DNA of 64,000 nucleotides from Batkoa obscura (Eukaryota > Entomophthoromycota > Entomophthoromycetes > Entomophthorales > Batkoaceae), in assembly GCA_030770535.1 (NCBI GenBank), contig JASVEC010000010.1, positions 248,001-312,000 of the forward strand, in the 5' to 3' direction. Shown piece by piece: positions 11,783 through 22,893 of this stretch. A model generated the notes under the pieces. The model searched no databases. It was not told the DNA's origin and was given only the letters and a program-made list of their open reading frames with translations. Positions within the stretch are counted from its first letter, which is position 1. Every line of letters begins with the position of its first letter. A program made the position numbers and the translations under genes.

Positions 11783-13106
11783 TTAACCTTGTTTTTTAGT
11801 TGCTTGGAAATAAATGAAAACAGTAATGCCAATGATTAAAAATGTAAGTACAGCTAAACCCAAGAACATTAAAAAGAATTTTTTTTTACGTGAGGCTTTA
11901 GCATGATCAGTTGCATGTCCAAGTTCTACTTGAGCCGATTCTAAATGTTCATTTGTAGAACCTACATTTTTTTCAACATTATCAAGAATAGGATCTTGTA
12001 ATTCAATCATTGTTGCCATGGACTCATAAATTTGTCTTAATTCCTAAAAAACAAATTCAATATTACTCAATTTAATTAAACATTTCAACTAATTTATTTA
12101 ATTATCTTTACCGTTATACTTTTATCAATCATTAATATATCTTGATGACGTTCTTTAACTTCTTCTAATGCATTTTTACCACTATCTTTTCGAGTTGAGT
12201 TTAATACCTTTTATAAAAATTAATTTTTTTATATTTGAATCTTTTTTAAAACTATCTATATTACTGCTGATGAAAAAAAAGTAGTGTCGTTATTTGTAAC
12301 TGCAGCTTCAATTTCATCTGGATTGGCATCTGGATTAGCTAATCAATAATAAATTGCTTTCAAAAAATAAAATAAAATAAAATATTAAAACTTACTAATA
12401 GCAAATTGACGAACGATTCTTTCTTTCATATCCTTTTGAAATTGAGTTTCTAATTTTTGTTGATCTTCAATTCCTTTTAAAAATCGTTTTTTTAAAGCAT
12501 CAACCTATATAATTAATTTAATAAAAATTTCAACTTTAATAATTATTGAAAATCTCACTTGTATCTTTCTAATTTGATGATCTCCGTGTTCAACGTATGA
12601 TTTATTACAATATTGTATTAAATCTAATAATCTATTATTAATTTTTATTATTAAAAAAATAAACTAATATCCACAAACCTCGAATATGTTCTTTAATTGA
12701 CATCATCTGTTCCTTTAGATTATTACTCAATAAATTAGATTCTGATAAAAAAGTTTTTAACTCATTATTGACTATTAGTATATTATTAATTACTTTGATT
12801 TAATACTCCTTGTTCTAATTCAGAACTTCGAAGTGTACGTAATTGCTCTGTTAAATTAATAAAATATGTTATCTCTTGTTGTATTTTTTCTACTCGTTGA
12901 AAGAAACCATCTAATGGACTAGCTCCACTACCAGCACTATTATCATAAGCTGTACTACAATTGTCTAAGGAAGTCATTAATGGCTTCTTTTCTTCTAAAC
13001 TAACTTCTTGCATCTATAAGAATAGAGATTAGTTTATTATTTATGATAAGATGACTTATTATAAAAAAATAGTTACTTTATCTACTTCAACATCGTCAAA
13101 ATTCAT
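11783..13106 (-). CDS. syntaxin, Qa-SNARE of the plasma-membrane (Sso1/syntaxin-1) type
   Basis: Eight exons (13077-13106, 12794-13013, 12679-12771, 12559-12623, 12396-12504, 12265-12338, 12112-12207, 11783-12043) join in phase to 315 residues. Order of parts: short acidic N-peptide; Habc bundle starting at PLDGFFQRVEKIQQEI; SNARE helix with ALEEVKERHQDILMIDKSI and IELQDPILDNVEKNV (the central Gln of a Qa-SNARE is in this region); basic KASRKKKFF; one C-terminal membrane anchor (about residues 288-309). It would drive fusion of secretory vesicles with the plasma membrane, consistent with hyphal or cell-wall growth. The second intron is only 22 nt (12772-12793); its removal is supported by the phase of every later exon. 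The exon 4 acceptor is the second of two close AGs; the first gives a stop. Confidence 0.92.
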
Positions 13107-14695
13107 CTTTTATTACTAAGATTTGATTATTGTTTGTTGTTAATTATGAGTGTTGTATTAACTAAAAGTAAGTTTATATTTATACTTTATTAATTTATAA
13201 AATTAATTAAAATACTTCATTATTAGATTTTGTTCTATTGATTCTGTTATATTAATTTTTTTGTCCGCATAAATCGATTTTTGAGTTTTTAAATCATGTA
13301 TTTTCTCCGTCTTAATTGTTAATTTATCAAAACATTATTCAAACTTATTTTTTATTAATGAAATTACCATAATTGGAAATCAGTTGCATGATTAAATTGA
13401 TAAATTCAATAATATAATTTAATCTTTTCAAGTTTCGTTAATCAATGGGGGCAATAATTATATGATATTTTTGATACTTTAGTATTATACTCTATTTCAA
13501 CTTTTGTTAAATTAAAATTAAGAGATTAATTAAGTACTTTTCATTTTAATCAACAATCTATGTGAAAAAATTATTTTGTTATTTCTTCCAGTTCATTTTT
13601 CAAACTACTTAAAATATTAAATCTTTGTTTTTTTATTAAAACTCTCAAATAGAGACAACAATTCCGTTATTAATTTTAGTACTTTAAATAAGTAGTTACT
13701 TTTTTTATCCCTTATATTTTATTGATATAGAAATCATCAATTTCAATCCCTTTTATTTTGTTACACTTTTTTGAAAAATATATTATTCTTTTCTTCTATC
13801 CCTTCCTTTATTGATATAGATTCAATATACTTATTAACTTTTAGAACCTAATAAAATTTGTTTTTAGAATCGAATTTCTTCCTAACTTTCTTCTGTAGTT
13901 AAAGAAAGGTGTGCATAGTTTAAAATCGTATTTTTTTCTTATTTTTTTTAGTTAAACTTAAACTCTGGTTTATTTTCTCTCTATTATTACTCCTTATTGA
14001 TATGTCCTTTTCAATTCTATTTTTTCCTTTGGGCTCCTTTTTAATATCCTTTCTTGGAATCTAGGGCTTTTTTGTTACTTTCAATTTGATGCCTTGAATT
14101 TTATGATTATGTTTATGAAAAATATTCAATTACAGTTGCTTATTTTTTAAATTCAATTCAAGCTGTTTGTTTTTTTTGGCTTAAAAATTAAAAATGTCAC
14201 TCTTTATTAGACTTTAATTTTAAGCTTGACTCTAAATTTTTGAAGAAAATATTGAATATCATCTCAAAATTCATTAATACTCTAAATTAATAAACTGATT
14301 ATTGATTTTAAATAATTAAATTTGTTTATTTTATATTATTTTATTTTTTCATTTATAATTATAACTATAATAAAACTAATAATTCTTTTTGAATAAATGA
14401 CAATTCTCTCCAATCTTACCATTTATTAAACTGTCATTTAGAAATAAAGCTCAATTTCAATACTAAAAAGATGACTCATTATTAATAATTAGCAACGCAG
14501 ACAATAAATGAACAATATAATATATCAGTTATAATAGTAAACTTAAACAAACTATCAAATTGAGCAAAGTTCGCAGTTTCTATTACGCAGTAAATAGAGT
14601 AAATAAAATTATTGAGTATAGGAGATTATCATTGTTAATAGAAGAGAGCTATAAATTGAGTTAATTTCTGTTATTTAAAAAAAAAAGAAATAAAA
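13107..14695. other. 1.6-kb intergenic region
   Basis: Lies between the divergent syntaxin and VWA-like genes. Pyrimidine-rich runs occur on the + strand at about 13790-14060. No gene, RNA or mobile element recognised. Confidence 0.5.
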
Positions 14696-17600
14696 ATGGA
14701 AAATCAAAATAAAATAATTGATTATGTCACTGAGGAAGATTTGATTTTTTTTAAACTTGATTTGCCTTTTGAGCAAGTCAATAAGTCACTCAACCTTATT
14801 AATACACCTGAAAGTAGTTGCAGTACAATCATTATAACCTTAGATATTATTAGCTTTGAAAATGATCAAACAACTTATTATTTTTTAAAGCAAAAAATCA
14901 AACAATGGTTAATAAACTTCATTTTAGATATTAATACAATTCATATTATCTTTAAAATTGATAATAATAATCAAATAGTAACATTTAATCTTAAGAATCA
15001 AAATGAATTGATTACTTTTTTTAATTATTGGGATGAAATGGAGAGTAATAATAATTCAAATAATAATAATAATTTAATGGAATTAACAATTGATAAAATG
15101 AGACAAATTATTAATAATAATTGTTTACTATTTTTATTTCTATGTAATAAAGATTATATTGTAATTAATGAATTAGTAAATTATGAAATTAAAGAATGGA
15201 AATTAATGTATCAAGAAATGATTAATAAAATGAAACAACAATGTAAGTTTTATTTAATTCAATTGAAAATAGGAGTAGAAATTAATGTAATTAATTATAA
15301 TATTGAAAAAAAGAATGAAAATACTCAATTTGTTAAAATTGATGATAATATTGTTCATAATATGAAAGAATTAAAGAGTTATTTTAAATTCAATTATTTT
15401 TCTTTATGGTTAAAAGATACTTTTAATGAAAAGTATTATTCAATTACAATTGATGAAAGAGGGAAAGTATGTGTTATTATAAATAAAAATGAAATTAATA
15501 TTAATCAATTGAATATTGTAATTCAACAATATTCATCAAAAGAATATTTAATAACTTCATTTGAAGCTAAAGAAATTCCATTAAATGAACAAAATTTAAA
15601 TTATTTTTTAATTTATTCAGAATTTCAATTAACTCAATTAAATAATATAACAAGAGATGTAATGAATTATTGTTATAAAGAAGTTAACAAAGATAAACTT
15701 AATGAGTTATTAAATCAAGTTTTAATTATAGGTAAACAACTAGCAAAAACTTATTTTAAAGCTGGTAATCTTAATAAATTGAATCTTAATTTTATAAGAG
15801 ATAAATTATGGGAAATTAAACAGTCAAATAATAATATCAAAAAGATGTTAATGAATTTAGTAAATGAAGACAAATTAAGGAATAAGGAATTAATAGAATG
15901 GTATAATTCAATAAATAAGATTATAAATAAATCAATAAAAGAAATCCAAGAATACAATATAAATCAAGAAATGATAACATCAATGGATAATAATACAATG
16001 TTTAAGTTACAAAAACAAAATGAGTTAGTTAATGAAAAGTATAAAAATAATCAATATAAAAATAATGTAATTGTATTAAATAATATTATTGATATATCAA
16101 ATATAAAAGATAATAATAATAGTGATGATTTGATTGGTATTAGTTTAAGAGTTACTAAAAATAAATATAATAATAATAATAAATTTATTATTAATTATAT
16201 TAGTCCATATTTAATACCTATTAATGAAACTATTAATATATTAGAAAATAACAAAAACAAATCCAAACTTATTGTTAAAGATCAATCAAAGTATCAAATT
16301 AATTTAATACTACCAATTTACTTTAATAATCAAATAAAACAAAAAGAGTACATTAATAAATATCAACAAATTAATCAATATTTTAATAATAATAATAATA
16401 ATAAAGACATTGAGTTGGAATTAAAAACAATACCATTTTTAATATTATCAAATTATATTAGTAAAATGATTAATAATAGCAATAAAGAAAATCAGTTAAT
16501 GTATAAAATAGTATTTAATACATGTCAATTTATTTTTATAAATTGTTATCAACAAGACATTCAAAATCAATTAAAACATCAAATTGATTTATGTATTAAT
16601 GAGCCTTTAAATATTATTGATAAAAATATATTTAATTATTTAATATTTTTAATGCAATTATTATTCAGTAAATACAATTCAATTATTACTCAAAAAGAAT
16701 TAAAATTTATTATTAATAAAATTTATGATTTTATAATTGAAGAAAATATTCGTTATAGTTTAAATCAAAATCAATTTAATTTAAAATATTTTAGTGATAC
16801 TTTGGGCATTTTTAATATTAATCCATTAATTATTGAGGATATGTTTAATAAATGGAAGGAAAAGTATGAATTAAAAAATCAAGTAGAATTATTTAATGAT
16901 AAAGGTGTAATAAATTGGGAAAACATTAATAATATTAATATTAATATTAATAAACAACAAGAGTATAATATTAATAATTTCCCAATATATAAGTTTAATA
17001 TCAATAATTTTCAACTTACAACACCAATGATTAATTTTATTAAAGATTGTCAACAACAATATGAAGATTATTTTAGTGATATTAATCAATTAATTCAATT
17101 TGTATTATCATTTAATAATAATAATAATAATAATAATAACAATAATTTAACAATGACTACTTGGCTTAATCAATATACAAAACTTGAACAATTTGTAATA
17201 TTTTATCAATGTTATAAATTAAGAAATCAAAATTATCAAGATAAACTCATGTTACAAAATAATCATACACTTTTAACAACTATTATATCTAAAGATAAAT
17301 CAAATAATAAAAGTATACAATATATAACGAATATAGTAGAGACATATATTAATCAAAAATTAAATAATAAATTAAAACAACATCTTAATAAAATTCAAGA
17401 TCAAAAATCATATTTATTAGCAACTCAATTTTCAATTACTAATGATTTATCACAAGCATTTGACATCTTAAAATATTTTATAAAATATCGATCTGTTAAA
17501 TCATTTAATTATATAATTCAACAAATGCAATTAGATATTCAATATCAATATGAAATTCAATTAAGAATTAATAAATTAAAGTTATTAATTTTTGGAGAAT

Positions 17601-17785
17601 ATTTAAATCAATCTTGGGTTAATGGAAGAGGTGGGAAAATATGGTATCCTTCTAACAAAAATATTAAAAGATTCTGTTATCCCTTGATTTATTTAGACAA
17701 AAAATTAAAGATTGAAGTGAATGTATTAGAAGTTAAAAAATTATTTGAATTTAAAAAAGAATTAATGAATCGATTATTTAATTAA
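14696..17785 (+). CDS. large VWA-like protein, asparagine-rich (paralogue of 29842-33024)
   Basis: A single 1029-codon exon, unusual here because most neighbours have several introns. The first 200 residues look like a worn von Willebrand A fold: a hydrophobic strand STIIITLDIISFEND at the place of the metal-site motif, later NNCLLFLFLCNKDY. The central and C-terminal parts match the 1060-aa protein at 29842-33024 block by block: LIGISLRV, INLILPIYF, LKTIPFLILSNYI, WLNQYTKLEQFVIFYQ, SYLLATQFSI, IKYRSVKSFNY and WYPSNKNIKRF. Asn runs (about residues 119-127, 570-575 and 805-816) and near-total use of A/T-ending codons set it apart. I recognise no named family beyond the VWA-like N-terminus. No signal peptide or membrane segment is seen, so it is probably cytosolic. 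Confidence 0.8.
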   Translation: MENQNKIIDYVTEEDLIFFKLDLPFEQVNKSLNLINTPESSCSTIIITLDIISFENDQTTYYFLKQKIKQWLINFILDINTIHIIFKIDNNNQIVTFNLKNQNELITFFNYWDEMESNNNSNNNNNLMELTIDKMRQIINNNCLLFLFLCNKDYIVINELVNYEIKEWKLMYQEMINKMKQQCKFYLIQLKIGVEINVINYNIEKKNENTQFVKIDDNIVHNMKELKSYFKFNYFSLWLKDTFNEKYYSITIDERGKVCVIINKNEININQLNIVIQQYSSKEYLITSFEAKEIPLNEQNLNYFLIYSEFQLTQLNNITRDVMNYCYKEVNKDKLNELLNQVLIIGKQLAKTYFKAGNLNKLNLNFIRDKLWEIKQSNNNIKKMLMNLVNEDKLRNKELIEWYNSINKIINKSIKEIQEYNINQEMITSMDNNTMFKLQKQNELVNEKYKNNQYKNNVIVLNNIIDISNIKDNNNSDDLIGISLRVTKNKYNNNNKFIINYISPYLIPINETINILENNKNKSKLIVKDQSKYQINLILPIYFNNQIKQKEYINKYQQINQYFNNNNNNKDIELELKTIPFLILSNYISKMINNSNKENQLMYKIVFNTCQFIFINCYQQDIQNQLKHQIDLCINEPLNIIDKNIFNYLIFLMQLLFSKYNSIITQKELKFIINKIYDFIIEENIRYSLNQNQFNLKYFSDTLGIFNINPLIIEDMFNKWKEKYELKNQVELFNDKGVINWENINNINININKQQEYNINNFPIYKFNINNFQLTTPMINFIKDCQQQYEDYFSDINQLIQFVLSFNNNNNNNNNNNLTMTTWLNQYTKLEQFVIFYQCYKLRNQNYQDKLMLQNNHTLLTTIISKDKSNNKSIQYITNIVETYINQKLNNKLKQHLNKIQDQKSYLLATQFSITNDLSQAFDILKYFIKYRSVKSFNYIIQQMQLDIQYQYEIQLRINKLKLLIFGEYLNQSWVNGRGGKIWYPSNKNIKRFCYPLIYLDKKLKIEVNVLEVKKLFEFKKELMNRLFN

Positions 17786-18155
17786 ATTAATTTTTTTAAA
17801 TAATAATAAAATGAAGTTTATTTTTTATTTTATTTTTATTTTTTATTTTTTATTTTATTTTTATTTTTTATTTTTTATTTTTTATTTTTTATTTTATTTT
17901 TATTTTTTATTTTTTATTTTTTATTTTTTATTTTTTATTTTTTATTTTTTATTTTATTTAGCTGTTTTATAAATATAATAATTAATTAATTAATAATTTA
18001 ATACAAATTTGGATTTTTATTATTATTAAATAGAAAATAAATAAATAAAGAATAGAGATATAATATTATATAAGTAAGAAGTGAAGTTTCATTATCGAAA
18101 TAAATTTGAGCTTAAAATGCAAAATAATAATATTTGTAAAATTCCTTTTTCAATA
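17786..18155. other. convergent 3' spacer
   Basis: Between the VWA-like and Uds1-type genes. It contains the TTTTTTA/TTTTA repeat block listed separately and no gene. Confidence 0.6.
17818..17960. repeat. T-rich tandem array of TTTTTTA and TTTTA units
   Basis: About 140 bp made almost only of TTTTTTA units with interspersed TTTTA units, on the + strand just past the stop codon of the VWA-like gene. Confidence 0.9.
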
Positions 18156-19697
18156 TTATAAATTATTTAATATTTGTTGATATTTCACACATAATAAATC
18201 TTTTGTTTCTAATTCTTTTTGTAATTCAATTAATTGATTATTTAATATATGTTTATCATTTGTCCATTCATCTTTCATCTTTAATTGATTTTTTTTTTCT
18301 AATTCCATTTGATTTTTTAAATTTTCATTTTCCATTTTAATTGTATTTAATTCATTATCAATATCATATAATAATTCTTCAACTTCGTTAATACTTAATT
18401 TATTTTTCATTTCGTTATCATGATTTTGAATTTTACTTTCTAATAAACTATTTCTATCTTGTAATATTAACATTTTATCAATTAAATCTTGATTTTCTAA
18501 TACTAAATTTTGTACTGTTTGAAGAAAATTTTGAAAATTATATCGTTGATTCTCTTCTTTTTCATCTTCAAAGTTAGGTAATTGATGATATAAAGCAGCT
18601 AACTGTTCGTTTATTTTTAAATTTCTCGAATAATGTTTTTCTACTTCTTGTTGACATTCTTTTAATTTTTGTATTAATTCTCCTTCTCCTTTCGATTTTA
18701 TTAACAATTCATTTTCTTTTTCTGTTAATTTTAATTTGTTTCTCATTTCTTCCTTTTCTACTCTTTCAATAGCTAATTGTTTTTCAATTTCTTTCTTACT
18801 TCCCACTTCCAATTTTAATTTGAAATTTTCTTCTTTTAAACTCTCATAATCGAATCCTTCTCTTTCCTTTTGTAATTCTAATATTAACTTTTCTTTCTTA
18901 TCTAATAAAGAGAGTGCTCTTTCTAACCCATTATCTTCCCTTCTCTCTTTCTTTCTACTAAAGGATTCTGATATAACTGCCATATTACTTCTATTGTCTT
19001 CTTTATTCTTACGTTTGACTTCGAGGACAAGAATGGCTGCATGATGTTGACTCAATCTTTTTTGATATGACCAAATTTGATTTTTAACTTGCCAAATTTC
19101 CGAAATTAATTGATTTAATTTATCATTAGCTTTTTCTAATTGTTCTTCTGCTTGGTCCATCATTTTTTTATTACTGGAGTGAAGTTGACGTAAGGATAAA
19201 GCTGCATCTCGTACTTTGGTTTCTAATTCATAACGTTCGGTTAGAGATTGAGAGCGGGAAGTTAAATTGAGCAATTCAGTTTTTATTTTATAAATGTCTT
19301 CTCTTGATAACACTAAATAACCTTCTGATTCTAGGATCGCCTTTTCAAGTTCATTCTGATATGCTGGATCTTTCCCTCCATTATTTAATTTAATATCGTT
19401 AGATTCATTTGGTGTGGATAAATCAGATTCCCTTTCACTGGATGAAGAGTTTTCACTTAACATATCTGGTGGATTTCCAATTTCTGAAGAGATACTTTGT
19501 TGAAAATAATGCTTTTTAATTTCAGAATAAGTCACTATTTTTTCTTTTGAGGAATTGAGACTCAATTGAGAATCTTCTAAATCAAAAACAGCACGTATAC
19601 TCTTACTCATCGTGTTGCTACGTCCGCGCTAATTAAATGAAATAAGTTAATATTTGGATGTTAAATTAGTAGAATAATTTACATTAGTACGGATCAT
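18156..19697 (-). CDS. coiled-coil protein of the Uds1 (up-regulated during septation) family
   Basis: The main exon is 18156-19628. A short first exon at 19683-19697 (MIRTN) splices through a 54-nt intron to give RGRSNTMSKSIRAVFDLED, 495 residues in total. A start at the internal Met (19610, 484 aa) is the alternative. After a Ser-rich acidic N-terminus comes the Uds1-like block: LVLSREDIYKIKTELLNLTSR, ELETKVRDAALSLRQLHSS, then DKLNQLISEIWQVKNQIWSY and SQHHAAILVLEVKR (each a separate piece). The rest (about residues 220-495) is a long coiled coil rich in Glu, Lys and Leu. Uds1 proteins of fission yeast and filamentous fungi are linked to septation; exact function is poorly known. It is convergent with the VWA-like gene across a T-rich repeat. 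Confidence 0.78.
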
Positions 19698-21198
19698 GGT
19701 TAAATTATATGATAGGTTGTTTTTGATAAAAAGATATAAAAATATAAATAAAAGAAAAATTCAAAAATAAATAGAATTTTATTAATACGTTTTAACTAGT
19801 AAATTTATAACGTTTTATATTAGATTTCAAACTTTAAAAAATATTAGTCTTAATCCTCATTTACTTAATTGATAAAACTGAACAACGTTTCATGAGTTTC
19901 GGAGTATTTCTTTTTAAGTATTTAAATTCAAAATTTAAGTTCAATCATTGGTTCTTCAATGGAATTTTTACCAATTAAAATGAATTTCATTTTTAAGCTA
20001 TTAGACAACACTAGGTATTTGCTATTTTGGATCTTTTTCAAATAATAAAAAAATAAAGTAGTTGGTTTGAAAGACCAAAGATAAAGTGAAAGCTATTAGT
20101 ATGAGTAGCTGATATTATCATTTTGAATATTCATACTACTTTATAATGGGCTATTATTACCCTTTTTTAGCTGCATTAAAGTTTGAACTTGAAATTGTTG
20201 GGATTATCAATTATTGAATTTCAAAAGTAGAAATAAGCTTAAAAAATAAAATTAGTTTCAAATATTAAAAAATTCCTCCAATATAATTGTTCCATCTCTT
20301 TTATGACCTCTTTACAAGTAATTTTTAGAACTAATTTAATTTCACAATTGGTTTTAAAAACCTGATTGATATATTTGAGCAACTTTTAATATCTTTTTCT
20401 TTCAAAAAAGCTTTTGATAGGTCCTAAAAGAGCCGCAACAGTTATGAGAAAATCCTTTAACTTTTATTGTACTAAAAGTAATAAATTTTAAATTTGTTAC
20501 AAATATAGTGATATTTTTTAAGCGCTATGTGAGTGAAAAAATTGTAGCAAAATTTTAAATAAAATAGCACATTCCCATATTATTTAAAAGTTGGATTCAA
20601 ATAGGCTTAAATTCAAATTTTGTTTAATAATTTTTTAGCTGAGGTTAAACTGACATCTAAAGTTAGGCCTTCAATTTTAGGCCAATTTTTATTGACATTG
20701 TATTATAGTCTTATAAATCTAGTTAGTTTTAGTTAAGTTTCAAAAATAACTTAGATTGATGAAGTAGATAGTTATTAAACTTTGCCTTAGCTCTAACATG
20801 AAAGCTAGTATTGATTTCTTAAGATCTTGACTATTATCATTATCCTATTAAGTTTCTTAAGAAGCCACTTACCAGCTTTTCTTTTCTTCAAAAAATTATT
20901 TAAGAAAACTTATTTTAGTTTAATTAGATCCCATTTCACATTAAAATTGATAAGCAAACTTAATAGAAGACAATAACTCTATAAAAAAAGACAAAAATTT
21001 TTATTAAACAAAAAAACTACATTTTAAAAGAAAAACTTCGATCAATGATTATATGTATTAATCATTCCTATTTCAATCTTTAAGTCAAACTATTAACTTA
21101 ATTTTTAATAACAATGAAATTCAATATAATCTTAATTCAATTTCATTTTTTCAATAGATCATAAATAATAAATAACACTCAAAATCCATTTTTCAATG
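19698..21198. other. 1.5-kb intergenic region with one decayed MITE
   Basis: AT-rich, no gene seen. One degenerate copy of the palindromic repeat family sits at about 20495-20582. Confidence 0.5.
20495..20582 (+). mobile_element. decayed copy of the quasi-palindromic MITE family
   Basis: Keeps the core TTTTTTAAGCGCTATGTGAG and the right end ACATTCCCATAT. The left terminal repeat is no longer recognisable. Confidence 0.6.
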
Positions 21199-22893
21199 TC
21201 ATGATTGTGATAAATCATTATTACTTGGTGAAAATGTTTCTTCACCATCATCATATATTTCCATTTCATCTTCTTTATAAACGTAATAGTATCGTTTCAA
21301 TAACAAAAACACTATAAATCCAAATGCTGATAATCCAACATATAACCATAATCGTATATATAAATCTACTTGTTGTAATATAGCTTCTAATATTGAGACG
21401 ATGATATTTCCTAAAGCACTTGATAATAACCATAATGAAGAAGAACTAGCTTTCATTTGTGTACCTACTTGAGAATAAGCAAACTCAAATGCAGTTGGCA
21501 TTACTAAAGCTTCTCCAAGGGATAAGATAATCCATTGTGGTATTTGCCATACCCAAGTTAAACAACCATCACATGAAGTCACTTCTAAATCTGCTACAGG
21601 TACAATTGAGTGCGATACATTGTTATAATAATAATCAACTTGATATTGTAATATATTACTAATAATAAAAGCGATCAAAACAAGTAAATAACCTAAGCCC
21701 ATACGATCTAATAATTTAAAACTTATATTCTTTTTTCTAAGGTAAGGGTATATTATGTAATTAAAAAGTGGGATTAAAAACATAATTAATATTGTATTAA
21801 AATAATTGCTAAGTTCAGTTGAAAAGGTAAGGTTGGTCCCAATACGACGATCCATAAATTCAATTTGATGCTGCCATTCACTATTATATTGATCAAATAG
21901 AATAAAGAAAAATATAAATGGGACAAACATAACAATTACTTTACCCAATAATCGAATTTCTTCAGTAAAATGGGCACCAACTAAATCATCTGCAAAATTA
22001 AGCCAATGACCGTATAATTCTTTTTCATTAGCTGGTGCTTTACTCCATAACTTTCTAGCGGATATGGCTGTTTTAATGGCTTTCCAGGGTAAAAATTCTT
22101 TAGGTGGTGGTATCACACGATAAAATGGGGATCCAAATATAAAAAAGGTAAGTGAGATAGCTAATACAATGGCACATAATCCAAAGGAGGCAAAATAACA
22201 TTTAGTACCAAAACATGTGATATTATCTTTTATAATTGGTGATAATATACCTGCAAACATGGAACCGATATTGGCTGCCCAAAAAAAGAATAAAAAGAAA
22301 CGTGATAATAAATGATAATGAGATGGTGGAAATTGATCACCGCCATGAGAAGCAATACATGGCTTAATACCCCCTGTTCCTATACCAATTAAATAAAGGG
22401 AAAATAAAATAGTCCACAAAGGAAAATTGTCTTCGCTTTGAGTATAATCCCAAAGTAAATCATTAATAGAAAATACAGATAAAAGCGATGTACCAACAAG
22501 ATAAATAATGGACATAACAACAATTGTATTATATTTCCCAAAGTAGCTATCCGATAATGCAGCTCCAATTAGTGGGAATAAATTGGTCAAACTAACCCAA
22601 ACATGAAATTGAGTTTTGGCACTCTCTTTTTTTAAACCAGCTACTCTTGCTAAAAATAAAAATACTAATGGCTTAATACCATTATAACAAAAGCGTTCAC
22701 CAAATTCATTAATTGTTACAAAAGGTACAGCTTTTGGAAAACTATTTGGTTTCTGTTGTATTATGGAATCAATCTCACGGTTAATCTCTTGTTCTTCATT
22801 AAATCTTAATTCATCTATAATTGAAGGAGTTAATTCCACTTGATTGATTTGATCCAGTTTATACTGTTCTAAGTTTGTAGAGTTATTATCCAT
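21199..22893 (-). CDS. proton-coupled oligopeptide transporter (POT/PTR, SLC15-like)
   Basis: A single exon of 564 codons. The proton-coupling motif ExxERF is seen as EFGERF (residues 63-68). It is followed by LIGAALSDSYFGKYNTI, and by the PTR2 signature GIGTGGIKPCIASHGGDQF at about residues 170-188. Roughly twelve hydrophobic segments fit the major-facilitator fold. Family members import di- and tripeptides or nitrate with protons at the plasma membrane. The sequence around FFFWAANIGSMFAGILSPI and the loop CFGTKCYFASFG looks closer to animal SLC15 carriers than to yeast Ptr2, but that is an impression without a tree. Both tails are short and acidic. No intron. Confidence 0.92.
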   Translation of the reverse strand: MDNNSTNLEQYKLDQINQVELTPSIIDELRFNEEQEINREIDSIIQQKPNSFPKAVPFVTINEFGERFCYNGIKPLVFLFLARVAGLKKESAKTQFHVWVSLTNLFPLIGAALSDSYFGKYNTIVVMSIIYLVGTSLLSVFSINDLLWDYTQSEDNFPLWTILFSLYLIGIGTGGIKPCIASHGGDQFPPSHYHLLSRFFLFFFWAANIGSMFAGILSPIIKDNITCFGTKCYFASFGLCAIVLAISLTFFIFGSPFYRVIPPPKEFLPWKAIKTAISARKLWSKAPANEKELYGHWLNFADDLVGAHFTEEIRLLGKVIVMFVPFIFFFILFDQYNSEWQHQIEFMDRRIGTNLTFSTELSNYFNTILIMFLIPLFNYIIYPYLRKKNISFKLLDRMGLGYLLVLIAFIISNILQYQVDYYYNNVSHSIVPVADLEVTSCDGCLTWVWQIPQWIILSLGEALVMPTAFEFAYSQVGTQMKASSSSLWLLSSALGNIIVSILEAILQQVDLYIRLWLYVGLSAFGFIVFLLLKRYYYVYKEDEMEIYDDGEETFSPSNNDLSQS

